A stretch of DNA of 9,315 nt, taken from an uncultured Methanobrevibacter sp. (GTDB lineage: Archaea > Methanobacteriota > Methanobacteria > Methanobacteriales > Methanobacteriaceae). The position numbers and the translations under genes were made by a program. Of this stretch, positions 1-6,626 are shown in pieces. The notes under the pieces are model-generated. The model was not told the origin of the DNA. It saw only the letters and a list, made by a program, of their open reading frames with translations, and ran no database searches. The stretch covers positions 1-9,315 of the forward strand of contig CAMODR010000030.1 in the NCBI GenBank assembly GCA_946611495.1, written 5' to 3'. Positions within the stretch are counted from its first letter, which is position 1, and each line of letters starts with the position of its first letter.

Positions 1-6
1 AATTAA

Positions 7-113
7 TTTAGATAATTATATAATTTAAATCATTTTGATTATTTAGATAATTTAGATAATTTAGATAATTTAGATAATTTAGATAATTTAGATAATTTAG
101 ATTATTTGGATTG
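7..113. repeat. 9-bp tandem repeat array (unit TTTAGATAA) upstream of the sugar transferase
   Basis: Six perfect head-to-tail copies of TTTAGATAA occupy 42-95. They are flanked by decayed copies at 24-32 and 33-41 on the left and at 96-104 (TTTAGATTA) and 105-113 (TTTGGATTG) on the right. One more isolated perfect copy lies at 7-15. The array ends 20 bp before the start codon at 134. A TATA-like TTATATAA lies at 16-23, so if that box is used, most of the array would be transcribed as the 5' leader. Decay at both edges and perfect copies in the middle are typical of a slippage-prone minisatellite. No function is shown by the sequence. Confidence 0.92.
16..23 (+). promoter_or_regulatory. possible TATA box for the sugar transferase gene
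   Basis: TTATATAA lies about 110 bp before the ATG at 134 and is the best archaeal TATA-like match upstream of the repeat array. Transcription would start about 25 bp downstream, near the first perfect 9-bp repeat. AT-rich DNA yields such matches by chance, so this is tentative. Confidence 0.3.
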
Positions 114-133
114 ATTGTTTAAAGAGTGGTAAT

Positions 134-1537
134 ATGATAAAGGAAAATCAAAGAATTCTAAATGCAGTGCTTGTCATAATAGACATTATTGTAATTCTAT
201 TATCATTGATTCTTGCATATTTTGTAAGATTTAAAACCACTATATTTGGTCCTTTAGGAGGATCATTGCCATTTTCAAGTTATTTCATATTCACAGTAGT
301 CTGCATTATTCCAACTTATATACTATTGTACTATTTCTTTGGCCTGTATAAGCCATTTAGGAATCAATCTTCCATTTTTTCAGGTGCAGATGATATTGTA
401 AAGGCTGACATAATGGCATTCATTTTGCTTGTGGCAATTCTCTTTATCATAAACCAACCTAACTTCTCAAGAATTATGCTCTTGCTTTTAAGTCTTTTCG
501 GCATTATTTTTGCTATCTTTGAGCGTGCACTTGTTGTGCTTGTCTTAAGAATGATGAGAACAAACAACCTTAACCTAAAGCATATGCTCATTATTGGTGA
601 TAATGAATTGGCATTTAATTTTGCTCATAAGATCAATTCTAAAACATATTTAGGATACAATATTGCAGGATTTTTAGGAAGAAAAGAAAATATAGGCAAG
701 TCTTTCGAAGGAACTAAATTCATAGGCTCTTTTAAGGATTTGCCAAGAGTATTAAAGTCTCATAAGTTTGATAGGGTTGTTATAGCTATTCCCCTTCGGT
801 ATTATTATCACTTGAATGAGATTGTGGATGCATGTGAGGAAGAGGGTATAAAGGCGGAAATCATTCCAGATTATTATAAATACCTTCCTGCAAAGCCATC
901 TGTTGACATGCTGGATGACCTGCCAATCATCAATATTAGATACGTTCCTTTAGATGATGCATTCAATAAGTTTAAGAAGATAGTTTCAGATTATGTAATT
1001 GCAGTTATAGCAATCATCATAACATCTCCTATAATGCTTGTTACTGCAATAGCAATTAAGCTTGAATCTCCAGGCCCTATAATCTTTAAGCAGGAAAGGA
1101 TTGGATATAATGGAAAGCCATTCATGATGTATAAGTTCAGAAGCATGAAGGTTCAAAGCGATGAGGAGGAAAAATCCCAGTGGACAACAAAAGACGATCC
1201 AAGAAAAACAAGGGTAGGAACTTTCATTAGAAAATGGAGCATAGATGAGCTGCCTCAGTTTTTCAATGTTTTAAAAAGAGATATGAGTGTTGTTGGCCCT
1301 CGTCCTGAAAGACCTTACTTTGTAGAGGAATTTAAGAAAACCATTCCAAAATATATGGTAAAGCATCAGGTAAGGCCTGGCCTTACTGGACTTGCTCAGG
1401 TGAATGGTTATAGAGGTAACACTTCCATTAGGAAACGTATTGAGTATGATATTCAATATGTAGAAAACTGGAGATTGACTTTAGACGTAAAAATCTGTTT
1501 CTGGACAATCTTTAGAAGGAATAAGAATGCTTACTAG
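134..1537 (+). CDS. polyprenyl-phosphate sugar-1-phosphate transferase (WbaP/WcaJ-type membrane initiating transferase)
   Basis: The enzyme moves a sugar-1-phosphate from a nucleotide sugar onto a membrane polyprenyl phosphate (presumably a dolichyl-type lipid in archaea), starting assembly of a surface glycan. The 467-residue protein has the full layout of the large bacterial-type family. It has four membrane helices near residues 10-32, 49-71, 91-107 and 113-139, then a Rossmann-like CoA_binding_3 region beginning at LIIGD (152-156). Next comes the hydrophobic helix-break-helix with Ser298-Pro299, and then the catalytic sugar-transferase domain. Visible signatures are RIG(322-324), YKFRSM (333-338), SIDELPQ with the Asp371-Glu372 catalytic dyad, VVGPRPE (386-392) and RPGLTGLAQ (414-422). 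The start is the ATG after a weak GAGTGGT ribosome site (124-130). It sits alone between the repeat array and a terminator cluster, so its sugar and the glycan pathway cannot be read from neighbours. The family assignment is very secure; the substrate is unknown. Confidence 0.93.
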   Translation: MIKENQRILNAVLVIIDIIVILLSLILAYFVRFKTTIFGPLGGSLPFSSYFIFTVVCIIPTYILLYYFFGLYKPFRNQSSIFSGADDIVKADIMAFILLVAILFIINQPNFSRIMLLLLSLFGIIFAIFERALVVLVLRMMRTNNLNLKHMLIIGDNELAFNFAHKINSKTYLGYNIAGFLGRKENIGKSFEGTKFIGSFKDLPRVLKSHKFDRVVIAIPLRYYYHLNEIVDACEEEGIKAEIIPDYYKYLPAKPSVDMLDDLPIINIRYVPLDDAFNKFKKIVSDYVIAVIAIIITSPIMLVTAIAIKLESPGPIIFKQERIGYNGKPFMMYKFRSMKVQSDEEEKSQWTTKDDPRKTRVGTFIRKWSIDELPQFFNVLKRDMSVVGPRPERPYFVEEFKKTIPKYMVKHQVRPGLTGLAQVNGYRGNTSIRKRIEYDIQYVENWRLTLDVKICFWTIFRRNKNAY

Positions 1538-1550
1538 CTCAAGCGTTTGC

Positions 1551-1597
1551 TCAAGCTTTTTAAGCCTTCGGCTTAAAAACCTTGATCAAAAATTTTT
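1551..1597 (+). terminator. stem-loop 1 after the sugar transferase gene
   Basis: A perfect 10-bp stem pairs 1557-1566 with 1570-1579 around a TTC loop. Beyond one C/C mismatch it is extended by TCAAG (1551-1555) pairing with CTTGA (1581-1585). AAAAATTTTT follows, inside a 12-bp palindrome at 1587-1598. The hairpin begins 13 bp after the stop codon, so it is a likely 3' end signal. An 8-bp direct repeat GCTCAAGC (1537-1544 and 1549-1556) overlaps the stop codon. Confidence 0.65.
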
Positions 1598-1599
1598 GT

Positions 1600-1640
1600 A
1601 GGGCTATGCTTGTTATGGCCTTTACTTTTTCACTTTTTTT
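1600..1640 (+). terminator. stem-loop 2 with T-rich tail
   Basis: AGGGCTAT (1600-1607) pairs with ATGGCCTT (1615-1622) through eight pairs including two G-T wobbles. The loop is 7 nt, and T-rich sequence runs to 1640. Its right half resembles the stem-loop after radA (6351-6366). It is likely a second termination signal. Confidence 0.5.
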
Positions 1641-1651
1641 AATAATTTAAC

Positions 1652-1687
1652 TTTTAAACTACTTTTATAGTTTAAAACTATTTTTTT
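1652..1687 (+). terminator. stem-loop 3 with T7 tail
   Basis: TTTTAAACTA (1652-1661) pairs perfectly with TAGTTTAAAA (1668-1677) around a 6-nt loop. ACTA and seven T residues (1681-1687) follow. It has the form of an intrinsic terminator, although the stem is AT-rich and weak. Confidence 0.45.
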
Positions 1688-1837
1688 ATTTACTTTAACT
1701 TTTTTTACTTTTCTACAATTTTTTATTATTTTATCAATATTTATTTTTGAATGTAAAATTGATTTTAAATGGTTAAATTAACTTCAAATTGCTAAATTAG
1801 TCTGAAATAATCTTTTTTTAGATAAAAAATACATAAC

Positions 1838-1846
1838 TTTATATAT
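1838..1846 (+). promoter_or_regulatory. orphan TATA-like box
   Basis: TTTATATAT is close to the archaeal consensus TTTATATA but has no ORF within several hundred bases downstream. If real, it would drive a non-coding RNA starting near 1868. It could also be chance in AT-rich DNA. Confidence 0.25.
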
Positions 1847-2069
1847 TTGGTTAATTAATCAATAATTAAAGATTGTTTTAAAGAGTTAATATTTATTATA
1901 ATTTTTTTAAATATGGTCTTTTGTATAGTTTTGTATAAATTAATTAAAATAAGTGGTCTTTATAAATTACGAACATTTGAATTTCACATATTTTTAAATT
2001 TCTAAACAAATCGATAATTTTTAGTCTAAATGATTTAGTAGATTAATTTAATAAACTTATATTTTCATA

Positions 2070-2083
2070 AAAATCATGATTTT
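2070..2083. repeat. 14-bp perfect palindrome AAAATCATGATTTT
   Basis: The palindrome is centred on TCATGA. Allowing two single-base bulges, the symmetry extends over 2061-2090 (ATTTT at the left edge, AAAAT at the right). It could be a regulator site or an RNA hairpin. It lies about 580 bp before RPA, which makes a direct operator role unlikely. Confidence 0.5.
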
Positions 2084-2493
2084 ATAAAATTATTCTCTTG
2101 AAATGATAAATTAAATTATTAAAAATTACATATATTATATCATAAATAATAAACATTTATTCGATACATTTATAAATTATTATGATATATTCTTATTGTA
2201 ATTTCTAAAGTGAATTAGAATAAATGACATTAAGATTAAAAATTTTTATTTAAAAATAGTTATGGTTACATATTTTTAAAGCAATCTTAGGAGCATGAAA
2301 ATTAGTATCTATATTTGAAAAGTTTTAGGTTTTAGTTTAAATTTATCATTTTGATTAATCAGCTATTATGATATGTTTAAACTGATTATTTGAACTTATT
2401 TAAAAGTTAGATTCTTTTTAGAGAAATCATTGGGTTTATTTCTTTGAAAAGCTAATTTATTTTTACACTTGAAATGGAGGTATTAGTTTTCAA

Positions 2494-2628
2494 ATGCTCT
2501 GTCTTAAATATTATATATGGATAAAATTAAATTATAATTTACGTGAAAAAAATTGTATTGAATTTGAAAATAATTATTTAAAAAAAATCACACTTGCTTT
2601 TTATAATAATTATTTATTCGTTGACTAA
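2494..2628 (+). CDS. possible small protein of 44 residues ahead of RPA
   Basis: An ATG-started ORF of 44 codons begins MLCLKYYIW and ends ITLAFYNNYLFVD. It is rich in Asn, Tyr, Lys and Leu, as expected of random AT-rich DNA. What lifts it above noise is a perfect GGAGGT at 2476-2481, a full match to the archaeal anti-Shine-Dalgarno core, although its 12-nt spacing to the ATG is long. Its stop lies 30 bp before the RPA start, so it could be a leader ORF or simply chance. I recognise no domain. Confidence 0.2.
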   Translation: MLCLKYYIWIKLNYNLREKNCIEFENNYLKKITLAFYNNYLFVD

Positions 2629-2636
2629 ATTTATAA
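2598..2636 (+). promoter_or_regulatory. probable RPA promoter region
   Basis: Two TATA-like elements precede RPA. TTTTATAA near 2599-2606 would start transcription around 2627-2631 and include the ribosome site. ATTTATAA at 2629-2636 would give an almost leaderless RNA lacking that site. The upstream element is therefore preferred, but neither is a strong match. Confidence 0.3.
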
Positions 2637-2647
2637 TTTAATAAAAC

Positions 2648-2652
2648 GAGGG
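2648..2652 (+). promoter_or_regulatory. RPA ribosome binding site
   Basis: GAGGG lies 6 nt before the ATG at 2659 and supports that start. Confidence 0.6.
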
Positions 2653-2658
2653 TTTGGT

Positions 2659-5139
2659 ATGGAAAAAGAATTTTTCGAAGGAATGAATTTAGCAGAGGAT
2701 ATTAGTGACGAAGATTTCCAATTGATTGTAGAAGGTTGGGAAAAAGTCCAAGATCAAATATCCAAAGAAGAATTTATATCTAAATTTAATGAACATAAAG
2801 AAGAATATCAAGATGCTTCCTTTTTTAAGGATTTAGACTTTATGGATATGGTTGTAAATCCTTTAGTCGGTGGAGAAGACATTGGAGGAGAACCTGCAGC
2901 TGCTGTTGTGGAAGGTGAATTTTTAAAAATCTCTGATGTTGAACCAGGAAATGAAGGTTTCAATGTTATTGCAAGAATAATGACAATTGGAAATTCCAGA
3001 GTTTTCAAATCCAGAAACGGAAAGGATGGAAAGCTTTGCAATCTACAAATTGCAGATGACACTGGAGAGTTAAGGCTTGTTCTTTGGACCGAAAACATTA
3101 AGCATCTCAGACATGTTAGAGAAGGAGACATTGTAGAGATTACAAATATTGAATGTAAAGAAGGTTTTAGAGGCGGCAAAGAATTTTCCTTACGTCCTAG
3201 GTCCAGTTTGAAACCAATTGAAGAAGGCAGCGAAAACTATCCTAATAATATAGCTGATTTCCCAGTTTATGAGGAAAACATTATTCAAATTAATGACGTT
3301 AAGCCTGATGAAACCGTAAGCATTATTGGAAGATTAATCAGGGTACCTGCTCCACACTCTTATGAAAGCAATGGAAAGAAAGGAAAGGTAACCTCTCTTG
3401 AAATTCAAGATGCATCTGGAAAGATCTCATATACCTTATGGAATAATGATGTTAAATTGATTGATACCTTAGAGCTAAAAGAGGGAGACATTGTCAAAAT
3501 CCTTAATGAACAATCTAGAGAAAGAAATGGAGAAATATCCTTAAGCCATTGGAACGGTAGAATCTGTAAGGCTGAAGGGGATTATGACATTCCTGAATAT
3601 GAGGAAAAGCTCATTAAAATCGGTGAAGCTCAAGAGATGAATGATGTAAGCTTAATTGGAATAGTATCAAAAGTCCAAGATGTAATCGAATTTAATAGAA
3701 ATGACGGTTCCAAAGGTTATGTCAAATCAATAGAGCTTAGCGATGACACTGGTCATATAAGAGTAACCCTTTGGGGAGATGACACTAAAAAGGAAATCTC
3801 TAAAGGAGATATTGTAAAGGTTATCGGTGGAAATATTGAATATGACGACTATTCCAACGGATACAGAGTCAACACCAATTGGAATACTGAATTGAAGATT
3901 AACCCTAATGAAAACAGTGAATTGATCAGTGGACTTAAAGAACTTGCACAAAATTTAGGACCTATTCCAATCACCCAAGTTCATGAAATTGAAGATGATG
4001 GGGAAGAGGTTGATGTCATTGGAAGATTAATATCTATTAATGACATTCACAAGTTCCAAAGAGATGATGGAAGTGAAGGATGTGTACGTTCTGGCGAACT
4101 TGCTGACGGATCTTCACCTAATGGTCATGTAAGGGTGTCCTTCTGGGATGATAAGACTAAATCTGAATTTAAGATCGGTGGAGCATACTTGATTGAAAAT
4201 GCAAGAACCCGTATGGGAATGTATGCTATGGAAATTAATGTTGGAAAAACCACCAGATTTATGGAAATTCCAGAAAACGAAGTAACTAATCTTCCATCCT
4301 TTGAAGAGTTAGAGGACTCAATTTACATCACTAGAACACTTGAAGAGTTGGATGAGGATGACACTAGCATTAAAGTATTAGTTAGAATTTTAGACATTCA
4401 AGAAGCTCGTGAATTCCCAAGACAAGATGGAACCAAAGGATTAGTCGGCAATATGGAAGTTGGAGACGAAACAGGATCCATTAGAGTAACATTATGGGAT
4501 GAGAAGACCAATATTCCTTATAGTGTAGGAGATGCAATCAAGATTCAAAATCCACGTGTAAGATACAACTCTAACTATGATACATTGGAATTAAGCGTTG
4601 GAAATGGAACAAATATTTTAACTCCTTCTGCTAAAGAGTCAGAGTCTATTCCAGACATTAAGGAATTACAAAATAACTTATATGAATCCAAGGAAATTGA
4701 AAACCTTTCAGAGGAAGACACTAATGTTAGAATAACTGGTGTATTCAAAGACATTTATGGTCAAAAACTCTTGATTCCTAAATGTCCTCATTGTAATAAC
4801 ACTTTAGAACCTGAAGACATTGACAATGAGGAATGTAGCTTCTGTGGTAATTATATCGATGAACCTAACTATCTTTTAATGCTTCCTGGAAGATTGGAAG
4901 ATGAAACTGGTGAAGTTCAAGTCACTTTCTTCAATAATTTAGTTGAAGAGTTGATTGGTATGAAACATGACGAAATCGTTGAGCTTTATGAAGCTGAAGG
5001 CGGAGATCTTGGTGCATTAGAAGGAAAAGTCAATGACTTAGAAGGATTAACTTTAGAAATCCTTGCAGACGTTTCATTCAATGAATTTGATGAGGATATT
5101 AGATTAAGACCTAAAAAGATTTTTAATAGGGAATATTAA
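2659..5139 (+). CDS. rpa: replication protein A (single-stranded DNA-binding protein), six OB folds and a zinc finger
   Basis: RPA coats single-stranded DNA during replication, repair and recombination. The 826-residue protein begins with an acidic helical region (about 1-85), followed by successive OB-fold repeats near 89-190, 207-303, 318-418, 438-535, 556-660 and 675-826. Each of the first five carries a DxTG/DASG-type turn and a strand ending in an aromatic: Trp143, Trp261, Trp372, Trp496 and Trp613. In the sixth the matching strand is VTFF (755-758). A C4 zinc finger (Cys709, Cys712, Cys726, Cys729) is inserted in the last OB fold, as in the zinc-bearing DNA-binding domain of eukaryotic RPA70. 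Archaeal relatives that I know are often shorter, with four or five OB folds. Repeats 3 and 5 share an almost identical DG-x-KG...TG-x-IRVTLW stretch, suggesting internal duplication. A terminator follows directly, and radA lies downstream. Domain borders are by eye. Confidence 0.95.
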   Translation: MEKEFFEGMNLAEDISDEDFQLIVEGWEKVQDQISKEEFISKFNEHKEEYQDASFFKDLDFMDMVVNPLVGGEDIGGEPAAAVVEGEFLKISDVEPGNEGFNVIARIMTIGNSRVFKSRNGKDGKLCNLQIADDTGELRLVLWTENIKHLRHVREGDIVEITNIECKEGFRGGKEFSLRPRSSLKPIEEGSENYPNNIADFPVYEENIIQINDVKPDETVSIIGRLIRVPAPHSYESNGKKGKVTSLEIQDASGKISYTLWNNDVKLIDTLELKEGDIVKILNEQSRERNGEISLSHWNGRICKAEGDYDIPEYEEKLIKIGEAQEMNDVSLIGIVSKVQDVIEFNRNDGSKGYVKSIELSDDTGHIRVTLWGDDTKKEISKGDIVKVIGGNIEYDDYSNGYRVNTNWNTELKINPNENSELISGLKELAQNLGPIPITQVHEIEDDGEEVDVIGRLISINDIHKFQRDDGSEGCVRSGELADGSSPNGHVRVSFWDDKTKSEFKIGGAYLIENARTRMGMYAMEINVGKTTRFMEIPENEVTNLPSFEELEDSIYITRTLEELDEDDTSIKVLVRILDIQEAREFPRQDGTKGLVGNMEVGDETGSIRVTLWDEKTNIPYSVGDAIKIQNPRVRYNSNYDTLELSVGNGTNILTPSAKESESIPDIKELQNNLYESKEIENLSEEDTNVRITGVFKDIYGQKLLIPKCPHCNNTLEPEDIDNEECSFCGNYIDEPNYLLMLPGRLEDETGEVQVTFFNNLVEELIGMKHDEIVELYEAEGGDLGALEGKVNDLEGLTLEILADVSFNEFDEDIRLRPKKIFNREY

Positions 5140-5166
5140 AGAGAAAACTTAATTAAATTAGTATTT

Positions 5167-5202
5167 TTAAGCAGTTAAACTGCTTAATTATTCTATTTTT
5201 TT
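5167..5202 (+). terminator. RPA terminator
   Basis: TTAAGCAGT (5167-5175) pairs perfectly with ACTGCTTAA (5179-5187) around a TAA loop. A T-rich tail ends in seven T residues (5196-5202). It starts 27 bp after the RPA stop codon and separates RPA from radA. Confidence 0.75.
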
Positions 5203-5241
5203 AAATTTAAAATAGTGGGTTGTGCTTTTGAAATTTTAATA

Positions 5242-5338
5242 TTTTATGATTAGAGATAATAAGAATCTGACTGATGAATAAACTAAATTTTTCATGATTA
5301 TAAGAAAATAACAAACTGACTGATGAATAAACTAAATT
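5242..5338. repeat. tandem duplication of a ~48-bp segment in the radA leader
   Basis: Copy 1 (5242-5289) and copy 2 (5290-5338) are adjacent. Their last 23 bases (5267-5289 and 5316-5338) are identical and begin CTGACTGATG. Their first 11 bases differ once (TTTTATGATTA against TTTCATGATTA). The middle is related with one gap and a few substitutions. Copy 2 ends 16 bp before the radA ATG. The segment holds no ORF. Confidence 0.9.
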
Positions 5339-5354
5339 AAAAGGATTGATATTT

Positions 5355-6290
5355 ATGGTAGAACTTGAAGACTTGCCTAATGTTGGAGAAAAAACTGCAG
5401 AAAAATTAAGAGATGCTGGATTTGCTGATATGATGAGATTAGCTACTGCTACTGCAAAAGAATTATCTGTAAAAGCAGAAATTGGTGAAGGTGTAGCTGA
5501 AAAAGTTATTGAAGCAGCTCGTAAAGCAGAAAAAATCGACTTCGAAACTGCATTTGATGTGATGGAAAGAAGGAGAGACGTAGGAAGAATCACCACTGGA
5601 AGTAAAAATGTAGATGAATTGATCGGCGGTGGAATAGAAACCCAAGCTATCACTGAAGTATTCGGTGAATTCGGTTCAGGTAAAAGTCAAATTTCTCATG
5701 AATTGGCTGTTACTGTCCAATTGCCTAAAGAGCAAGGTGGACTTGAAGGTGAATGTGTATTCATCGATACAGAAAACACTTTCAGACCTGAAAGGGTAGA
5801 ACAAATTGCAGATGCTTGTGGAATTGACCGTGAAGAAGCTTTACGCAAAATCCATATTGCAAGAGCTTTCAACTCTTCTCACCAAATCTTAATGGCTGAA
5901 AAGATCAATGAGTTAATCCAAAGTGGCTGTAATGTAAGATTAGTAATTGTTGACTCTCTTATGGCTCACTTCAGAGCAGAATATGTAGGAAGAGAATCAT
6001 TAGCAGTAAGACAACAAAAGTTAAATCAACACTTACACGCTTTACAGCAAGTTGCTAACACTTACAATGTTGCTGTTTTCCTTACTAACCAAGTACAAGC
6101 AAGACCTGATGCTTTCTTCGGCAGTCCAACTAAAGCTATTGGTGGACACGTTTTAGGACACGCATCCACATACAGAATCTGGCTTAAAAAAGGTTTAGCA
6201 GGTAAAAGAATTGCTAGATTAGTGGACAGCCCTCACTTACCAGAAGGAGAAGCAGTATTTAAAGTAACTACTGATGGTATTGTTGATTAA
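5355..6290 (+). CDS. radA: DNA repair and recombination protein RadA
   Basis: RadA is the archaeal Rad51/RecA-family recombinase. It forms ATP-dependent filaments on single-stranded DNA and carries out homologous pairing and strand exchange. The 311-residue protein has an N-terminal helix-hairpin-helix domain (about 1-58, starting [18 protein letters not shown]). Next is the linker polymerisation motif FETA (63-66), then a RecA core with Walker [10 protein letters not shown] (104-112, Lys110), Walker B LVIVDS with Asp200, and the NQVQARPD loop followed by the GGHVLGHAS segment. The length is normal and no intein interrupts it, although inteins occur in some archaeal RadA genes. The start at ATG 5355 matches the family N terminus. 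An in-frame TTG at 5346 would add three residues and overlaps the probable ribosome site (AAGGATTGAT, 5341-5350). The unit stands between the RPA terminator and two downstream hairpins, with a duplicated leader segment just upstream. Confidence 0.97.
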   Translation: MVELEDLPNVGEKTAEKLRDAGFADMMRLATATAKELSVKAEIGEGVAEKVIEAARKAEKIDFETAFDVMERRRDVGRITTGSKNVDELIGGGIETQAITEVFGEFGSGKSQISHELAVTVQLPKEQGGLEGECVFIDTENTFRPERVEQIADACGIDREEALRKIHIARAFNSSHQILMAEKINELIQSGCNVRLVIVDSLMAHFRAEYVGRESLAVRQQKLNQHLHALQQVANTYNVAVFLTNQVQARPDAFFGSPTKAIGGHVLGHASTYRIWLKKGLAGKRIARLVDSPHLPEGEAVFKVTTDGIVD

Positions 6291-6294
6291 ACAA

Positions 6295-6322
6295 GTTTTT
6301 GAGATAATTTCTCCTCAAAAAC
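6295..6322 (+). terminator. stem-loop 1 after radA
   Basis: GTTTTTGAG (6295-6303) pairs perfectly with CTCAAAAAC (6314-6322) around a 10-nt loop. It begins 5 bp after the radA stop. It has no long T-run of its own, so it may stabilise the 3' end or act with the next hairpin. Confidence 0.5.
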
Positions 6323-6329
6323 ATTCTAA

Positions 6330-6377
6330 AAAAAGATTATCGCAGCAATTGCTTGTGATAGCCTTTTTATTTTTTTA
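6330..6377 (+). terminator. stem-loop 2 after radA with T-run
   Basis: A long stem pairs AAAAAGATTATCGCAGCAA (6330-6348) with the segment from 6349 to 6368. It contains one bulge, one mismatch and wobble pairs, and folds around the palindrome AGCAATTGCT. TTTTTATTTTTTT follows. This is the main terminator candidate for radA. Confidence 0.7.
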
Positions 6378-6408
6378 GTTTTATTATTTTTAACATTATT
6401 CTCTTTTT

Positions 6409-6459
6409 TTATTTTTCTATTATTCTTATTTTTCTATTATTCTTATTTTTCTATTTTTC
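6409..6459. repeat. 17-bp pyrimidine-rich tandem repeat (2 copies plus a partial third)
   Basis: The unit TTATTTTTCTATTATTC occurs at 6409-6425 and 6426-6442. A third copy with one change is at 6443-6459. It lies in the T-rich gap between radA and the transporter gene and has no apparent coding role. Confidence 0.8.
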
Positions 6460-6626
6460 TTATTCTTTTTATTGTATTGATTTTTTTATTACAAAACTAT
6501 TTTAATTAAATAAAACAAAATGTAATATTGCTTAATTAAAAAAAGTTATTTTTTAGATTATAAAAATGTAAATATTTGATAATTAAAAGATTTTAATTTA
6601 ATTATAAATAAATTAAATTTATTAAA

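Larger units (their letters stand above)
1688..2658. other. AT-rich intergenic region of about 970 bp, no confident gene
   Basis: No ORF of convincing length or composition lies on either strand. Visible elements are a good TATA-like TTTATATAT at 1838-1846, a tandem TTTTGTATA pair (1919-1927 and 1929-1937), a 14-bp palindrome at 2070-2083, and a 7-bp inverted repeat (2356-2362 with 2382-2388). The motif ATTTATTCG occurs at 2155-2163 and 2612-2620; each copy is followed within 4-8 bp by ATTTATAA. A possible 44-residue ORF at 2494-2628 is listed separately. The region probably carries the RPA promoter. It could also hold an unrecognised RNA gene, but I see no tRNA-like or rRNA-like fold. Confidence 0.6.

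Noticed and set aside
16..117. The 9-bp array read in one frame gives a repeated Leu-Asp-Asn peptide for about 33 codons
   Set aside because: There is no start codon, in-frame stops lie just upstream at 4-6 and 13-15, and a 9-bp repeat automatically keeps one frame open; this is repeat structure, not a gene.
2295..2318. ATG with AGGAG just before it, in the gap upstream of RPA
   Set aside because: The frame is only seven codons (MKISIYI) and the ribosome site is 1 nt from the ATG, too close to work.
5346..5354. TTG start three codons upstream of the radA ATG
   Set aside because: It overlaps the probable ribosome site, and the family N terminus begins MVELEDLP at ATG 5355.
5207..5653. 148-codon minus-strand frame over the radA start and leader
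   Set aside because: It is mostly the complement of conserved radA coding sequence and runs through the duplicated leader; Ser/Ala-rich composition is that of an antisense shadow.
5355..6290. Possible intein in radA
   Set aside because: The RecA core is contiguous through Walker A, Walker B and the DNA-binding loops, at normal length.
2659..6290. RPA and radA as one DNA-repair operon
   Set aside because: A perfect hairpin with a T7 run separates them, followed by about 150 bp containing a duplicated leader; separate transcription is more likely.
6409..6459. Possible CRISPR-like array
   Set aside because: The units are directly adjacent 17-bp low-complexity repeats with no spacers and no cas genes nearby.
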